In this document: positions 41,501 to 48,775 of the stretch, piece after piece
Layout of the letters: every line of letters starts with the position of its first letter
Numbering within the stretch: the first letter of the stretch is position 1
Assembly (NCBI RefSeq): GCF_900496995.4
Contig: NC_044022.1
Coordinates: 13,096,938 to 13,160,937, forward strand
Reading direction: 5' to 3'
Source of the DNA: Aquila chrysaetos chrysaetos
Taxonomy: Eukaryota; Chordata; Aves; Accipitriformes; Accipitridae
DNA: 64,000 bases
The notes under the pieces: model-generated
Database searches by the model: none
Told to the model about the DNA's origin: nothing
What the model saw: only the letters and a program-made list of their open reading frames with translations
Position numbers and translations under genes: made by a program

Positions 41501-42957
41501 GTGACTACAGTGAGTTTCCAAAAAGTAGCGAGTGAATCAGAATACTGTTCTTTTTGTATTTGATTTGTCCTATAGCAAGAAACCAGATTGGTGAAATTTT
41601 TCAGCCTAGATTCCTCAAGAACAAAGCAGTGAGGCTATTTAACAAAGTGAACATGCAAATAGTAGAAATATATTGAGCTGTTTCAAGGTTTTGACTCTTT
41701 TTTTTTTTTACAATCTCCCACCAAAGGAACCCTACTTACTTACCTTCTTCTTCTGTTTGTCTCTACCAAGTATTTCTGTGCCCTACTCCTACATATTTTT
41801 TGATCTTCTTTCAATGCCCGACGTTCTTCTTCTAAATCCCATTCAAAATGAAATGTTAAAGCTCTATCCCTAGTATTGTGTTAAGGAGAATGGAAACTGT
41901 ATTAAACAGCTCATTAAAAGATATAATAGCCTGTTTGACTGACTTTATATACCTTTTTGGGACAGGGCAAACTTTATGCATGAGATACAAAATGCTGATA
42001 TGCCTTTTGACTAAGTACACAACAGTTGGTCCCATAATTGTATATTATAGTCATAACTAACTTTATGTTCATCCAGAAAAAAATATAATTGCATTTTCCT
42101 GTTTACAGTGATTTTAACAGAGGCTTTGCACTCATCTTTCATGGTATCAGCAGATGAAAAATCTCACCTTTATTATTTTTATTTGAAGAGACATCTTTCT
42201 GTTATCTAAATCTGTAACATATGGATACATGTATCACAGGGAAGACCTTTCAACAGTGAAAACAGCCCCCCTCCCATCTAAAGGATTAGCTGTTTACACT
42301 GAAATTCATTAATACCACTGGATAAAAGCTCTCCACAGAGCACCACCAGTCCTGCCTCATGTCAGTAATGATTTAAGTAGCATTGTACAGGTGAAGCTTA
42401 GAAGTTGTGTCCGTATTTCTTATTACTTAAATTCAAGAAAATAAGGATCCCCAAGTTCGGATGGAAAACACAATTCCCAATGGCAGTACCTCTTAGAAGA
42501 GGGAAAACAAGAAAACTCCGAAGCTGTCTGAGAAGTCAACTTTTCTACAGCCGTTTAAAAAACCCAACGTACAAGTTTTACGGCAAGCCACCCCTGAGGG
42601 GACCCCTGACGGCGGGGCGGGGCGGGGCGGGGCGGGGCGGGGGCCCCCCATCACCTCCCCTACCCCACCGCCGCCGCCGCCCCCCCCGGGCCCCGGGCAG
42701 CCCCGTTCCCCCCTTCGCAGGACGCAGGACGGCCCCCGCCGCCCCGCGGGCCCTGCGTCTCTGCGGGGAGGCCATTCCCGAGGCGGGCCGCCCTCACGGA
42801 CCGCTCCACCGCCCGCCCCGAGAGCCCGCCCCAGCCCCTCACCGCCGGCGGAAGGATACACAGCAGCGCGTCGCCCCGCACCCGCGCGGTGGTGGCGGCG
42901 GCCGCCGGGGAGGTTTTGCCCCCGCGCCGCCCCGCCGCCCTGCCCGCTGGGCTCCAT
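1699..42957 (-). CDS. CEP126: CEP126, centrosomal protein of 126 kDa (gene, 12 coding exons)
   Basis: Spliced coding model on the minus strand: 42957-42843, 41861-41744, 31225-31080, 29789-29699, 24128-23930, 13223-11090, 8881-8720, 7319-7195, 6897-6810, 6281-6072, 3591-3527, 1752-1699. It totals 3507 bases, or 1168 residues; human CEP126 is about 1117. All junctions are GT-AG and all phases match. Recognition rests on segments shared with human CEP126: a basic N-terminal coiled coil ([29 protein letters not shown]), [33 protein letters not shown], and the C-terminal [16 protein letters not shown] and EEQKIFQSL. The family acts at centrosomes, ciliary basal bodies and the midbody, where it supports microtubule organisation, dynactin placement and cilium formation. 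The extreme N-terminus (exon 1), exon 7 and the last 17 residues are the weakest parts of the model. Confidence 0.9.
1753..3526 (-). other. CEP126 intron 11
   Basis: Non-coding and AT-rich. It carries the T28 run at 2470-2497. I see no other recognisable repeat or exon. Confidence 0.5.
2470..2497. repeat. poly(T) run, 28 bases
   Basis: An uninterrupted run of T on the plus strand, so poly(A) in the CEP126 sense direction. No flanking retrogene or SINE body was recognised. Confidence 0.95.
3527..3591 (-). CDS. CEP126: CEP126 exon 11
   Basis: This 65-bp exon was found by extending the frame from exon 10. It encodes residues 1130-1151 ([20 protein letters not shown]), matching human IQESICKNPSIKNTLQIIPL. 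The acceptor is TGCTCTTTTCAG|AT and the donor TTA|GTAAGT, phase 0. Confidence 0.9.
4017..4100. repeat. TTAC-type imperfect tetranucleotide repeat
   Basis: Repeated TTAC, CTTA and ACATG words alternate, including palindromic pieces such as TTACATGACATGTAA. It lies in CEP126 intron 10, outside the ancient LINE that follows. Confidence 0.8.
4176..4195. repeat. (AT)n microsatellite
   Basis: About ten alternating AT units in CEP126 intron 10. Confidence 0.85.
4835..5775 (+). mobile_element. ancient CR1/L3-type LINE fragment
   Basis: The text resembles a degraded amniote CR1-family LINE second ORF in sense orientation. Familiar pieces are GACTTCAAGAAAGCAGACT (4848), AAGTCTAAGGAAAACATA (4910), AACAGGTTAGAGAACACTTAAG (about 5388) and GATCTTTAAGAATTCATGGAG (about 5500). 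Near 5651-5760 it ends like a CR1 3' part (AAGCATTGGAACAGATTCC, then GACAAACATCTGTTAG). Frames are broken, and it is far more diverged than the CR1 copies at 7.7 and 38 kb, so the insertion is old. Limits are approximate. Confidence 0.6.
5904..5934. repeat. (TAC)n/(TAA)n trinucleotide repeat
   Basis: About seven ACT units followed by AAT units, in CEP126 intron 10 next to the exon 10 donor side. Confidence 0.9.
6072..6281 (-). CDS. CEP126: CEP126 exon 10, conserved C-terminal block
   Basis: It encodes residues 1060-1129. [27 protein letters not shown] and [20 protein letters not shown] match human STSEFLMAENL, PEDEILTVL and CTLSAEEQKILESLNDLSER. The acceptor is AATCTCTTCAG|TT (phase 1) and the donor CAAA|GTAAGT (phase 1). 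This is the best conserved part of the C-terminus. Confidence 0.93.
6810..6897 (-). CDS. CEP126: CEP126 exon 9
   Basis: It encodes residues 1031-1059 ([20 protein letters not shown], then MNNTYKSDE). It sits where human has SVLLSSSEPKQTTRGTSYIE; similarity is modest. The acceptor is TTTGATAG|AAT and the donor GAAG|GTACAG; phase 0 in and 1 out complete the frame between exons 8 and 10. Confidence 0.72.
7195..7319 (-). CDS. CEP126: CEP126 exon 8
   Basis: It encodes residues 989-1030, a basic stretch ([20 protein letters not shown], then [19 protein letters not shown]). It lines up end to end with a human segment of about the same length, TVMRRKRIAETKRR to NNFGQ, though identity is low. The acceptor TCATTTAAG|GT is weak; the donor CAG|GTAGAT is good. 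Phases 1 in and 0 out fit both neighbours. Confidence 0.75.
7725..8250 (-). mobile_element. CR1 LINE, 5'-truncated, 3' part
   Basis: The plus strand opens with the reverse complement of the CR1 3' end (CACAGAATCACAGAATAG, GGGACCTCTGGAGGTCATCT) and continues through the standard 3' third (TCAGCCTTTCCTCATAGGAG, CACAGTCATCCAGGTGTGGC). The element is therefore on the minus strand, in the same sense as CEP126, inside intron 7. The hexamer ATTTGA flanks both sides (7719-7724 and 8251-8256) and may be a short target-site duplication. Confidence 0.92.
8720..8881 (-). CDS. CEP126: CEP126 exon 7, 54-codon symmetric exon
   Basis: It is 162 bp, open throughout, with a strong acceptor (TTTTCTTTTCAG|GT) and donor (AATG|GTAAGAG), phase 1 at both ends. 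It encodes residues 935-988 ([19 protein letters not shown], then [18 protein letters not shown]). The canonical human protein, as I recall it, goes directly from the equivalent of exon 6 to that of exon 8, so this exon has no human counterpart I can place. It may be a cassette exon. Splice quality and phase fit make a chance ORF unlikely but do not prove use. Confidence 0.65.
8882..11089 (-). other. CEP126 intron 6
   Basis: Non-coding. I see no recognisable repeat; the open frames near 9.3 and 10.4-10.8 kb are short, unlike known proteins and on the opposite strand to the gene. Confidence 0.5.
11090..13223 (-). CDS. CEP126: CEP126 exon 6, large central exon
   Basis: This 2134-bp exon encodes residues 224-934 as one uninterrupted frame. 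The acceptor is TGTATTTCAG|AAT and the donor ATTG|GTAAGAG, phase 1. The segment is low in hydrophobic residues and rich in Ser, Thr, Asn and Lys, so it is probably largely disordered. Islands conserved with human are [11 protein letters not shown] near its start, DILAKNNVL, the block around [28 protein letters not shown]-like [22 protein letters not shown] with [31 protein letters not shown] and [17 protein letters not shown] single long central exon is also the human arrangement as I recall it. It is intact, which argues that the gene is functional. Confidence 0.96.
13224..23929 (-). other. CEP126 intron 5, 10.7 kb
   Basis: A large AT-rich intron. Its only recognised insertion is a short CR1 piece at 18.15 kb. 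Many short open frames occur on both strands, none with homology or splice sites in phase. Confidence 0.6.
18154..18240 (-). mobile_element. short CR1 3'-end fragment
   Basis: AGAATCATAGGATATCGTGA, GTTGGAAGGGACCCA and AAGGATCATCAAGTCCAA form the reverse complement of a CR1 3' terminus. Only about 90 bases remain, so the copy is strongly 5'-truncated. It is in CEP126 intron 5, same strand as the gene. Confidence 0.85.
23930..24128 (-). CDS. CEP126: CEP126 exon 5
   Basis: It encodes residues 157-223, starting [14 protein letters not shown] and ending [16 protein letters not shown] then HLSNLE. The end is close to human FQLKLEETQKLLEDQHLSNL. The acceptor ATCAAG|A is poor in pyrimidines, but the next AG downstream would give an immediate stop. 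The donor is GAG|GTATGA, phase 0. Confidence 0.9.
24129..29698 (-). other. CEP126 intron 4
   Basis: Non-coding, 5.6 kb. It holds a T-rich run near 26.68 kb and the AAC/AAT array at 28.93-29.02 kb. No exon of either strand can be supported. Confidence 0.55.
28928..29016. repeat. (AAC)n/(AAT)n compound microsatellite
   Basis: About 90 bases of AAT, AAC and AACAAT units that become pure AAC at the right end. It lies in CEP126 intron 4. Confidence 0.95.
29699..29789 (-). CDS. CEP126: CEP126 exon 4
   Basis: It encodes residues 127-156 ([13 protein letters not shown], then [11 protein letters not shown]) and matches human LEDALKQIQES and LPLSRRPTINW. The acceptor is AAAGCAG|CT and the donor TTCGG|GTAAGC; phases 1 in and 2 out agree with the neighbours. 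It is too short to stand out by itself and was placed by homology and phase. Confidence 0.88.
31080..31225 (-). CDS. CEP126: CEP126 exon 3, coiled coil
   Basis: It encodes residues 78-126, a Glu/Gln/Lys/Arg-rich helix ([20 protein letters not shown], then [15 protein letters not shown]). Human CEP126 has AFEEKRKEQEEKE and EKFQRAHVPLSQ at the same place, so the assignment is firm. The acceptor is TACAG|A (phase 2) and the donor is ATAG|GTTTGG (phase 1); the donor is weak, without a purine at +4. Confidence 0.92.
32061..32183 (+). mobile_element. CR1 3'-region fragment
   Basis: Sense CR1 text: GTAGATTTAGAGTAGATATA, GATGAAACACTGGAACAGGT and TTGCCCAGAGAGGTGGTAGA. It stops before the usual 3' terminal octamers, so it is truncated at both ends. 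It is on the strand opposite to CEP126. Confidence 0.88.
33583..33614. repeat. exact 16-bp tandem duplication
   Basis: ACTTATGCAAAGAGAA occurs twice with no gap. Confidence 0.95.
35200..36300. mobile_element. possible LTR-like or other unclassified insertion
   Basis: This stretch is richer in C and T than the surrounding intron. It has imperfect internal repeats (GCTGTAAGGGCT at 35310 and 35346, with AGAAGG and CACAGGAGGG nearby) and a TATATAAAGCC at about 35470. These are LTR-like properties, but I found no matched TG...CA ends, target duplication or retroviral coding sequence. It could be ordinary intron. Confidence 0.2.
37915..39795 (+). mobile_element. CR1 LINE, long 3' part, interrupted
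   Basis: Sense CR1 text begins near GGTCATGTTTGACCAACTTG and runs through reverse-transcriptase coding sequence (the part read as [14 protein letters not shown]). It breaks at 38222 and resumes near 38889 at GATCTGGATGATGGGGCAGA. It ends at TCCCTTCCAACCTTAACCAT near 39795. Between 39032 and 39805 the C-terminal frame of the CR1 polymerase is readable ([57 protein letters not shown]), broken by stops and frameshifts. The copy is dead. It lies antisense in CEP126 intron 2. Confidence 0.93.
38223..38885 (-). mobile_element. CR1 LINE inserted into the CR1 above
   Basis: The plus strand shows the reverse complement of a CR1 3' end (AATCATAGAATCACGGAATC, TTTAGGTTGGAAAAGACC) at 38223. It continues to about 38885, where the host CR1 resumes. 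On the minus strand the polymerase C-terminus is readable ([35 protein letters not shown]). It is a second, opposite, 5'-truncated copy of a different CR1 subfamily that landed in the older one. Confidence 0.92.
41744..41861 (-). CDS. CEP126: CEP126 exon 2, basic coiled-coil segment
   Basis: It encodes residues 39-77 of the model, including [20 protein letters not shown] and VETNRRR, which match the human N-terminal coiled coil (NLEEERQ, KICRNRARKY). The donor is AG|GTAAGTAAG, phase 2. The 5' edge is uncertain: acceptor AGs lie before 41869, 41863 and 41861. I chose 41861 because only it joins exon 1 in frame; 41869 has the more conventional TAG|G context and would need a different first exon. 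Confidence 0.85.
41870..42842 (-). other. CEP126 intron 1
   Basis: The part next to exon 1 (above about 42.58 kb) is in the CpG island and carries the GGGGC array; the rest is AT-rich and featureless. Confidence 0.45.
42611..42643. repeat. GGGGC pentamer array
   Basis: Five GGGGC units followed by five G give six G-runs separated by single C. The pattern could form a G-quadruplex and also reads as overlapping Sp1-type GC boxes. It lies in intron 1 of CEP126 near the exon 1 donor. Confidence 0.93.
42843..42957 (-). CDS. CEP126: CEP126 exon 1 (candidate first coding exon)
   Basis: It begins at an ATG at 42957-42955, directly preceded by an in-frame TGA, and runs 38 codons plus one base to a donor reading G|GTGAGG. 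It is Gly/Arg/Ala-rich, lies in the CpG island and resembles the human N-terminus only in composition and length. Its phase-1 end fits exon 2 only if exon 2 starts at 41861; the other nearby acceptors would give a stop. The G at +4 helps the start context but position -3 is T. A 5' RACE product or a related bird transcript could move this start. Confidence 0.45.
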
Positions 42958-43058
42958 TCAGCGCCCCGGGCCCGCCGCCCCCAGACCGGAGCTGCGCCGC
43001 GGTCGGTGCCGGACGCCGGCCCTGCCTCAGCGCGGTCCCGGCCGCGCCGCCGCCTCCG

Positions 43059-43089
43059 TAGCAACCGGAGACGCCGCTTCCTTCGCAAC
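43059..43089. promoter_or_regulatory. two possible RFX half-sites
   Basis: TAGCAAC (43059-43065) and TCGCAAC (43083-43089) each resemble the GYAAC half of an X-box, 24 bases apart in the same orientation, just upstream of the candidate CEP126 start. No complete inverted X-box is present. RFX factors drive many ciliary genes, so the site type fits, but half-sites are short and occur by chance. Confidence 0.3.
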
Positions 43090-43094
43090 GGGGC

Positions 43095-43163
43095 GGGGCC
43101 GCGGCTGAGGGGACGGCGGGGCCGCGGCTGAGGGGACGGCGGGGCCGCGGCTGAGGGGGCGGC
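43095..43163. repeat. 23-bp minisatellite, three copies
   Basis: The unit GGGGCCGCGGCTGAGGGGAC plus GGC starts at 43095, 43118 and 43141; the third copy has one A-to-G change. It lies in the CEP126 promoter island. Confidence 0.95.
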
Positions 43164-43260
43164 GGCGGTTTGGCGGGAGCTGCCTGTACGAGACATCAAA
43201 CCGGGCGCGAGGGACAGGGCGGGTGGGCTCGGTAGGGAGCGTTCCCGCCGGGGCCCGGCC

Positions 43261-43290
43261 CGGTCCCCGGAGGTCCCCGGAGGTCCCCGG
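43261..43290. repeat. 10-bp tandem repeat, three copies
   Basis: The unit AGGTCCCCGG is repeated three times, the first beginning with C. It lies at the upstream edge of the CpG island. Confidence 0.93.
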
Positions 43291-44029
43291 CCCAAGGTGG
43301 AAGCCAGGCGCGGGCACCTCGCTCCGCCGCCGGGCAGCCTCCGTGTCAGCTCGCCTCTTCAGGGACACCGCTCCCGGACTGCGTGCCAAGGCACGGTGCT
43401 TGGCTCTCACCGGGCTTTCCGTCCTCTCTGCACTTTTATAAATAACAGGATGCCATTAAAAAAAAAAAAAAGAAAAAACCAAACCACAACACCACCCCTC
43501 CCCCCAACCCCACAAAACAACGATATCAGAACAAATACGTTTCTCATTAGTTTTGCAGGGCAAACGAAACACCTCCCTGAGCCCGTGTGCTGCTTGCGGG
43601 TTTGCAGAGCTCTCTGCGGATGTCTGTTAAATCTGTTGACGGTAAAAACAGGGTAAACTTTTTGTTTTTAACCACAGGGTGCAGAAATCACAATGCAAAA
43701 AGAAAAAAAAAAGTAAAATTGTATAAAATTTTATAGAAAAATATTAAAAAGTATATTAAAAAGTAAATAAAGTTAAACAAAGTAAAAAAAAAAAAAGTAA
43801 TTTGTTTGTAAGACTGCAAAACTTCATTTTTGGGGGGTTTCAGGCAAAGCAGGGTGTGTTGTCTTGGGATATTGCCATGCCTTGGATGAGCTGTCAGCAA
43901 AAAGCTAAATGCCTTGGTGATTTCCTGGCGAGACATTCCTTGGCTGTTGTATTTGAGCTTAAACCAATTCTTCTCTTTTTCAGTGTGCAGCTGTTCTATG
44001 TCTTTGACTAGGAGCATAGAAATAGTACT

Positions 44030-44165
44030 TGGCATTTGTAAAATACTTTTCTCCACAGATTCCACCCCCCCCCCCCCCCCAATATTTGTAGCACAGCTTG
44101 TGAAGTAGGTGTTACTATTACCATTTTACAGTCAAGACCGCTGATGCTCAGGTTGCCAAATGTGC
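44030..44165 (+). mobile_element. MIR/L2-like ancient relic
   Basis: GTGAAGTAGGTGTTACTATT and ACCATTTTACAGTCAAGACC resemble the shared MIR/L2 motif (usually GTGAGGTAGGTACTATTAT and CCATTTTACAGATGAGG), and the next words loosely follow it. A second similar piece, GCAGAGCTGGGAA to TTTGAGCCCATG at 44449-44490, could be the continuation after an insertion. Family and limits are uncertain. Confidence 0.45.
44065..44080. repeat. poly(C) run, 16 bases
   Basis: An uninterrupted run of C inside the MIR/L2-like relic. Confidence 0.95.
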
Positions 44166-47100
44166 TTAATATTTATAATATCCCAGTTACCGCAGTTGAG
44201 AAGATGACCATAAAAGGGATGTCTTTTACTTCTAGTTCAGAATACCTGCCTCAAATTCATCACCTTTTTGCCCAATCTGAACTCTTCTGTGTTGCAGGTA
44301 GAAGACTGGTTGTCACTTTACTACCACGTGCTTTTCAACCCACATACACTTTTAAAATCCCAGTTGGCTTGATAAAATGCAGTGTTTCATTCAGGATGCA
44401 GTAGAAGGATTTATCAGTATGGAGAACTGAGCCACCCAAACAAGACTGAAGCAGAGCTGGGAAACAACTGCAGAATTTGAGCCCATGTCACAGCTAGGAA
44501 GGTTGAAATTCATGGTCAACTCATGCTGGCAGAAATTGAGCTGCTTTAGATTTACTGCACATTTGATCTTATCCAGCACAACTTGAAGCTTCATCTTACA
44601 TACCTTCTGCAATTTAGAATTAAGAATAGTGTTTATATATCTTTCTGTCTCCCTTTTTTACCTTTTCCTTTTTCTTAGTTCTTCATAGCCCTCCTTTATG
44701 GTTATTAGACAATTCCTCCTGGTGAGTAACCTCACATCTTTCAGACTGCGGGATGAGAAGGCGACTAGCTGAAGACCATGTATTTCAGAACTGTATGATT
44801 ATTCTGGGACAGCAAGCAGCCTGATGTCAAGTGGTTACAAAATAGAAGGTCCCACTCTGGCAGCTGGTTTGAAAGAAGTTTCATAAATTTTACTCCGGGC
44901 TAGAGACTGATATTCCAGTGAAGGATAAAGATCAGCTCTTAAATCTTTGTGGGATAGATTCTGAATTTATTACAAATCTTATTTGAAGGCTGGAGCATAG
45001 CTATGCTGCTGCAGAAACACATTTTTCTTTCCTTCTTGTTCCAACGGGGGATTAATCTGTTAATGCCCTTTAGCTTTCCTCCAAGCTTCAGTTTAACTGT
45101 GTAGGCGACTGTACAGGAGAAGGAGTTCAGTCAATGTTCTGATCATTTTAACCATTCCTTCCTGGAAATTGTCACCTCTTCCTATTTCTGTGCATAGGAA
45201 GAGGAATAAAAACTATTTGTTCCCCCCTAATGTCATATATGGGTAGCCATGAAAATCTTTTCACCTTCTTCCTGAGACTGAATTATGAATCGCAACTTGC
45301 ATCTTCTTGAGAGAGCTTCAACTGAGGCACTAGTTAAATTCTAGTAATTCTTATATTGGAAAACTATGATATGCCATGCAATACTTTAAAACAAATTAAA
45401 AAAATTGATTTTGAGAGGTACTGAAGAACCAAACTTGTTAAAAATTTCACAGGCAGTTGAATGTGCTCCTCTAGGGAGAGGCCAGGAACAGGTGCTTAGT
45501 GTCCTTTAGCTATTAAATTTAAAAGAAAACATTGGATTAAAAACTGGATTAAAATCTGGATTTAAAACTGTATTAACCCCCCTCTCCCAATTTCTTTCAG
45601 ATCTCTTTGTAGCAAAAGCTATTTCCAGTGTATTCCAACTTCAGACAGGGATGGAGATGAACCACAGTATCGAGAGAAATTTGGAACATTGTTTGGCTGT
45701 ACCAGTGTAAGGTGATGTTGAACAGTGTATTCTGATGATCCTTTAGACAGTGTATCTCCCAGGGGTACGTTAGAAGCTGAGGTTTCATTTATTCAGCCGG
45801 ATCACAATCTAAATTCTCTAATGTGTATGAGGAGTTGAAAATCTGTTGGACCTTTATGAACTTTCCAAATAAACTTTCCGAATAATTAATGCTTTTTGGT
45901 TAAAGTATCAGATCCAGTTTTTAAGATACAAAAATAGTGGATTTGAGTGTGTGAAAACTGTAAGTGCCTCATAGCTTTAAGTTTCTGTGGACTACATTTA
46001 GTTTTCTTCTTTTTCAGGACATTCTCTTGTACTTTGACATTTTTCAGGGATAAAAATCATTGTATTTGAATGATTGTCTCACTCTCAGTACCTGCGTTCC
46101 TACAGATGGGCTACCAGCGAGACCAAGAGACTGCTATTGTCCTCCCAGTAAACAATTTTCTATGTAATACAAAGCATTACTTTAAAGTAACATTTTTCAG
46201 TTTTCTGTTTTGAATTTGCTTTTAGGACATATTCTAAAATTGCCTCTACAGCCTGTTCTAGTGCACCACCACCACACCAATAAAAACACCTTCATTTTAA
46301 TGATAAAAACCTTTGTAAAAAGATGAAAACATTGATTAATGCTAGTTTTTCTTTCAAGTAGCCCAGACTACTCAATACCAAATAGATACCAATGCTCAAA
46401 AATGGCATATAAAAAAAATCTGTCACAGTTTTATCACAATGAAAATAAATATGTTTGATGTGTCATGTAGAGGTGATAAGCACTAATTGCTCTCAGGATA
46501 CAAACAGTAGTATATAAAATCTACTGTGCAATTGAGATGTGGTTTATTAAATCCAGCCATTAAAGGAGTGATGTGTTGGCTGCTTTTTGTGCTGTAGACA
46601 TTCCCAAATAGTTAGGTCAGGACTTCATAGTGTACAATCCTTTCCACCGAAATCTGAAACCCGTCAAAACGTTTGCATTTCTTCGAGTAAAAGATGAACT
46701 GCTTTAGAGTAACTTCACTGATTTGTCTTGAAATTTTTTTGTTCAGTTTAGGAGAGACTGTCATAAGTAATGTCAAGCCTTGTTCATCTAAGGTAAGATT
46801 TTTAATTACATTGCTTAGATAAGGTAATGAATTAACTGAATTATTTCTCAGAAAAGTGACAGATGTTTTTAAAATGTGGATTGCTTTATTCAGGATAGAT
46901 ACAAAAATACAGAAGAATCAGGTATTTTCAGATAGAGAAAAGAAACTACATTGAAATTGTAGGAATTGAGTATATTAGAACATTTTTGTGTTAATGTCCT
47001 TCATCACAGCTTAGTTGTTAGGCCATATTTTCAATCTCATCTGCATGACTGTAAATGCAGAGTAACTTGTTTTTGGCAGAGTCACAGTTTTTGCTTGAAT

Positions 47101-47234
47101 TGCTGAAGTCAGATTTAATTGCCTGTTTCATGTTGGCTTTTGTTAAAAATAAATATTGATTAAAAATATTTGCTTGACAGTATTTAATTGAACATCTGGT
47201 AAGTAGCTGTGATAAAGCCCTGGAACAAACCATA

Positions 47235-47278
47235 GTTTCAAGTGATCTATTTATAAGTTTCAAGTGATCTATTTATAA
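47235..47278. repeat. exact 22-bp tandem duplication
   Basis: The unit begins GTTTCAAGTGATCTATTTAT and ends AA; two perfect adjacent copies. Confidence 0.95.
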
Positions 47279-48187
47279 CTCTTATAGAATTTTTCTTCCT
47301 TTACTTTGTGCTGATTTCAAAATCAAAGAAACATACTCTTTTAGTTCTCTAGCATTTATTTGTGGACACAAATGCAATTACATTAATAATTCAGAAACTT
47401 TTTTTTTTGTAAAATCTCCTTGTTAACAGTTTTACGTAATTTTTACTTTCACTTTTTAAAGGCAAGGATCAGGAAAAAAACTATGCAGTGCTTTGCCAAT
47501 GTAGTGCCAATACCAGAAAGAGAAAACTGAAGCAGGAAAGGAGAACAATTATGTTGAAGATATAATCAAGTCTAAATAAGTTTTCTTTACCATTAAAATC
47601 TTTACGTTTCTAAGGATCCTATTTACATTTGAAAATACAGTATATGAACATACTACAATGTTTTGCTGAGATTATGGAATCAACAAACAAAGGCTTAAAT
47701 GAAAATACGTTTCTTAGTCTTTTTACAATGACACATATTTCAGGAATTACTTTTAGCATTTTTTTAAGTGATGAGTCAGAGGCATTCCCTTATTTTATGT
47801 CACATGACACTATGGAATAAAAAATATTAAATATAAAAATATTGTTTTAATAGAACATTAATAGGTGTAACTACTCTTACCAATGCTTTTATTGTTACTG
47901 TTTCAGATAATTGTGTAACTGTGAATAGTGTCCCTTTATTCTTTCCTCTATAGGAACATTTAAAATATTTTTTTAACGCTGAGTTTGTCTGCAAATCTGC
48001 TTGGGACTGCTTGTGTGCATAGATTAATAACTTGTGCAAGTATTTCCATTATTAGAATCTAAGTAACTAATTTAGGGACTTTCAAGAGTGAAAGTGTTTT
48101 GCTAATATGTAGTAAATCCAAAAGCCTGCTCCTTTCCAGTGAAAATAACTTCATTAGCACTTGAGATGTCTGTTGGGTGTGGTGATA

Positions 48188-48235
48188 CTTAAATGCAGGA
48201 TTTGCAGTGTGAGCTTCTTAAATGCAGGATTTGCA
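48188..48235. repeat. 19-bp direct repeat, 29-bp period
   Basis: CTTAAATGCAGGATTTGCA occurs at 48188 and again at 48217. Confidence 0.95.
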
Positions 48236-48722
48236 AGCTCTTGCCTCCAGTTCACAGTGCTCACGGGTAGAATACTTTACCAGAAATGTTGGTGGTATTT
48301 TTGAAATTTATAGAGGTTATTCTTTACCTCTGGCACTCTCTTTCTCTTGTGAGTTATGGCTAAGCAGAAGACAGCTAACAGGCCTTGGTCTCAGCTCTGT
48401 CAATCACCGCTTGATAAAGCCTTAAAAAAACAGGTTTTGAAGGAAGGCCCATGGAGTAATCTACTTCATTTTGGCAAACCGAGCTATTTTATATATGCTT
48501 TATGATCAATTTATTTCCCCCTCCGTTGTTTGGTATAACAGGGCACAAGGAATGTTGGAGCTGTGGAGGAACCACTCAAGGCAGAAGAGAAAAATAAATC
48601 TGCAGATATTTCAAAACAAAAAGAACAATGCCTTATACCATGTGATGTTCAAGCTAAAATTTTACGAGGGGAAAAACATTACATGTGCAGTATGTATTCA
48701 TAAAGAATACTCTCAGCAACAA

Positions 48723-48775
48723 GCTATGCAATGCCATGCTATGCAATCCTCTGCTATGCTACGCTATGCTGTGCT
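48723..48775. repeat. GCTAT-type pentanucleotide array
   Basis: Degenerate units of GCTAT, GCAAT, CCATG and GCTGT run for about 53 bases. The array is imperfect, so it is probably old. Confidence 0.88.

Larger units (their letters stand above)
31226..41743 (-). other. CEP126 intron 2, 10.5 kb
   Basis: It contains the CR1 fragment at 32.1 kb, a 16-bp tandem duplication at 33.58 kb, a possible LTR-like segment at 35.2-36.3 kb and the nested CR1 pair at 37.9-39.8 kb. The rest shows nothing recognisable. Confidence 0.6.
42580..43440. promoter_or_regulatory. CpG island, CEP126 promoter
   Basis: A sharp jump to very high G+C with dense CpG, in a window that is otherwise AT-rich. It covers the candidate first CEP126 exon. 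It contains many GC boxes and no obvious TATA box, as expected of a broad housekeeping or ciliary-gene promoter. The transcription start is probably between 42.96 and 43.2 kb on the minus strand. Confidence 0.9.

Noticed and set aside
42405-43061. 218-codon plus-strand open frame across the CpG island
   Set aside because: It is open because GC-rich sequence lacks stop codons. The translation is Pro/Arg/Ala low-complexity and overlaps the CEP126 promoter and exon 1 on the other strand.
42660-43295. 211-codon and 127-codon minus-strand frames in the CpG island
   Set aside because: Low-complexity Arg/Pro/Ala translations. Joined to the donor at 42843, their phases do not fit CEP126 exon 2.
43688-44065. 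125-codon minus-strand open frame with a Phe-rich end
   Set aside because: The Phe/Leu tail comes from A-rich simple sequence, and the rest resembles no protein and overlaps an ancient repeat.
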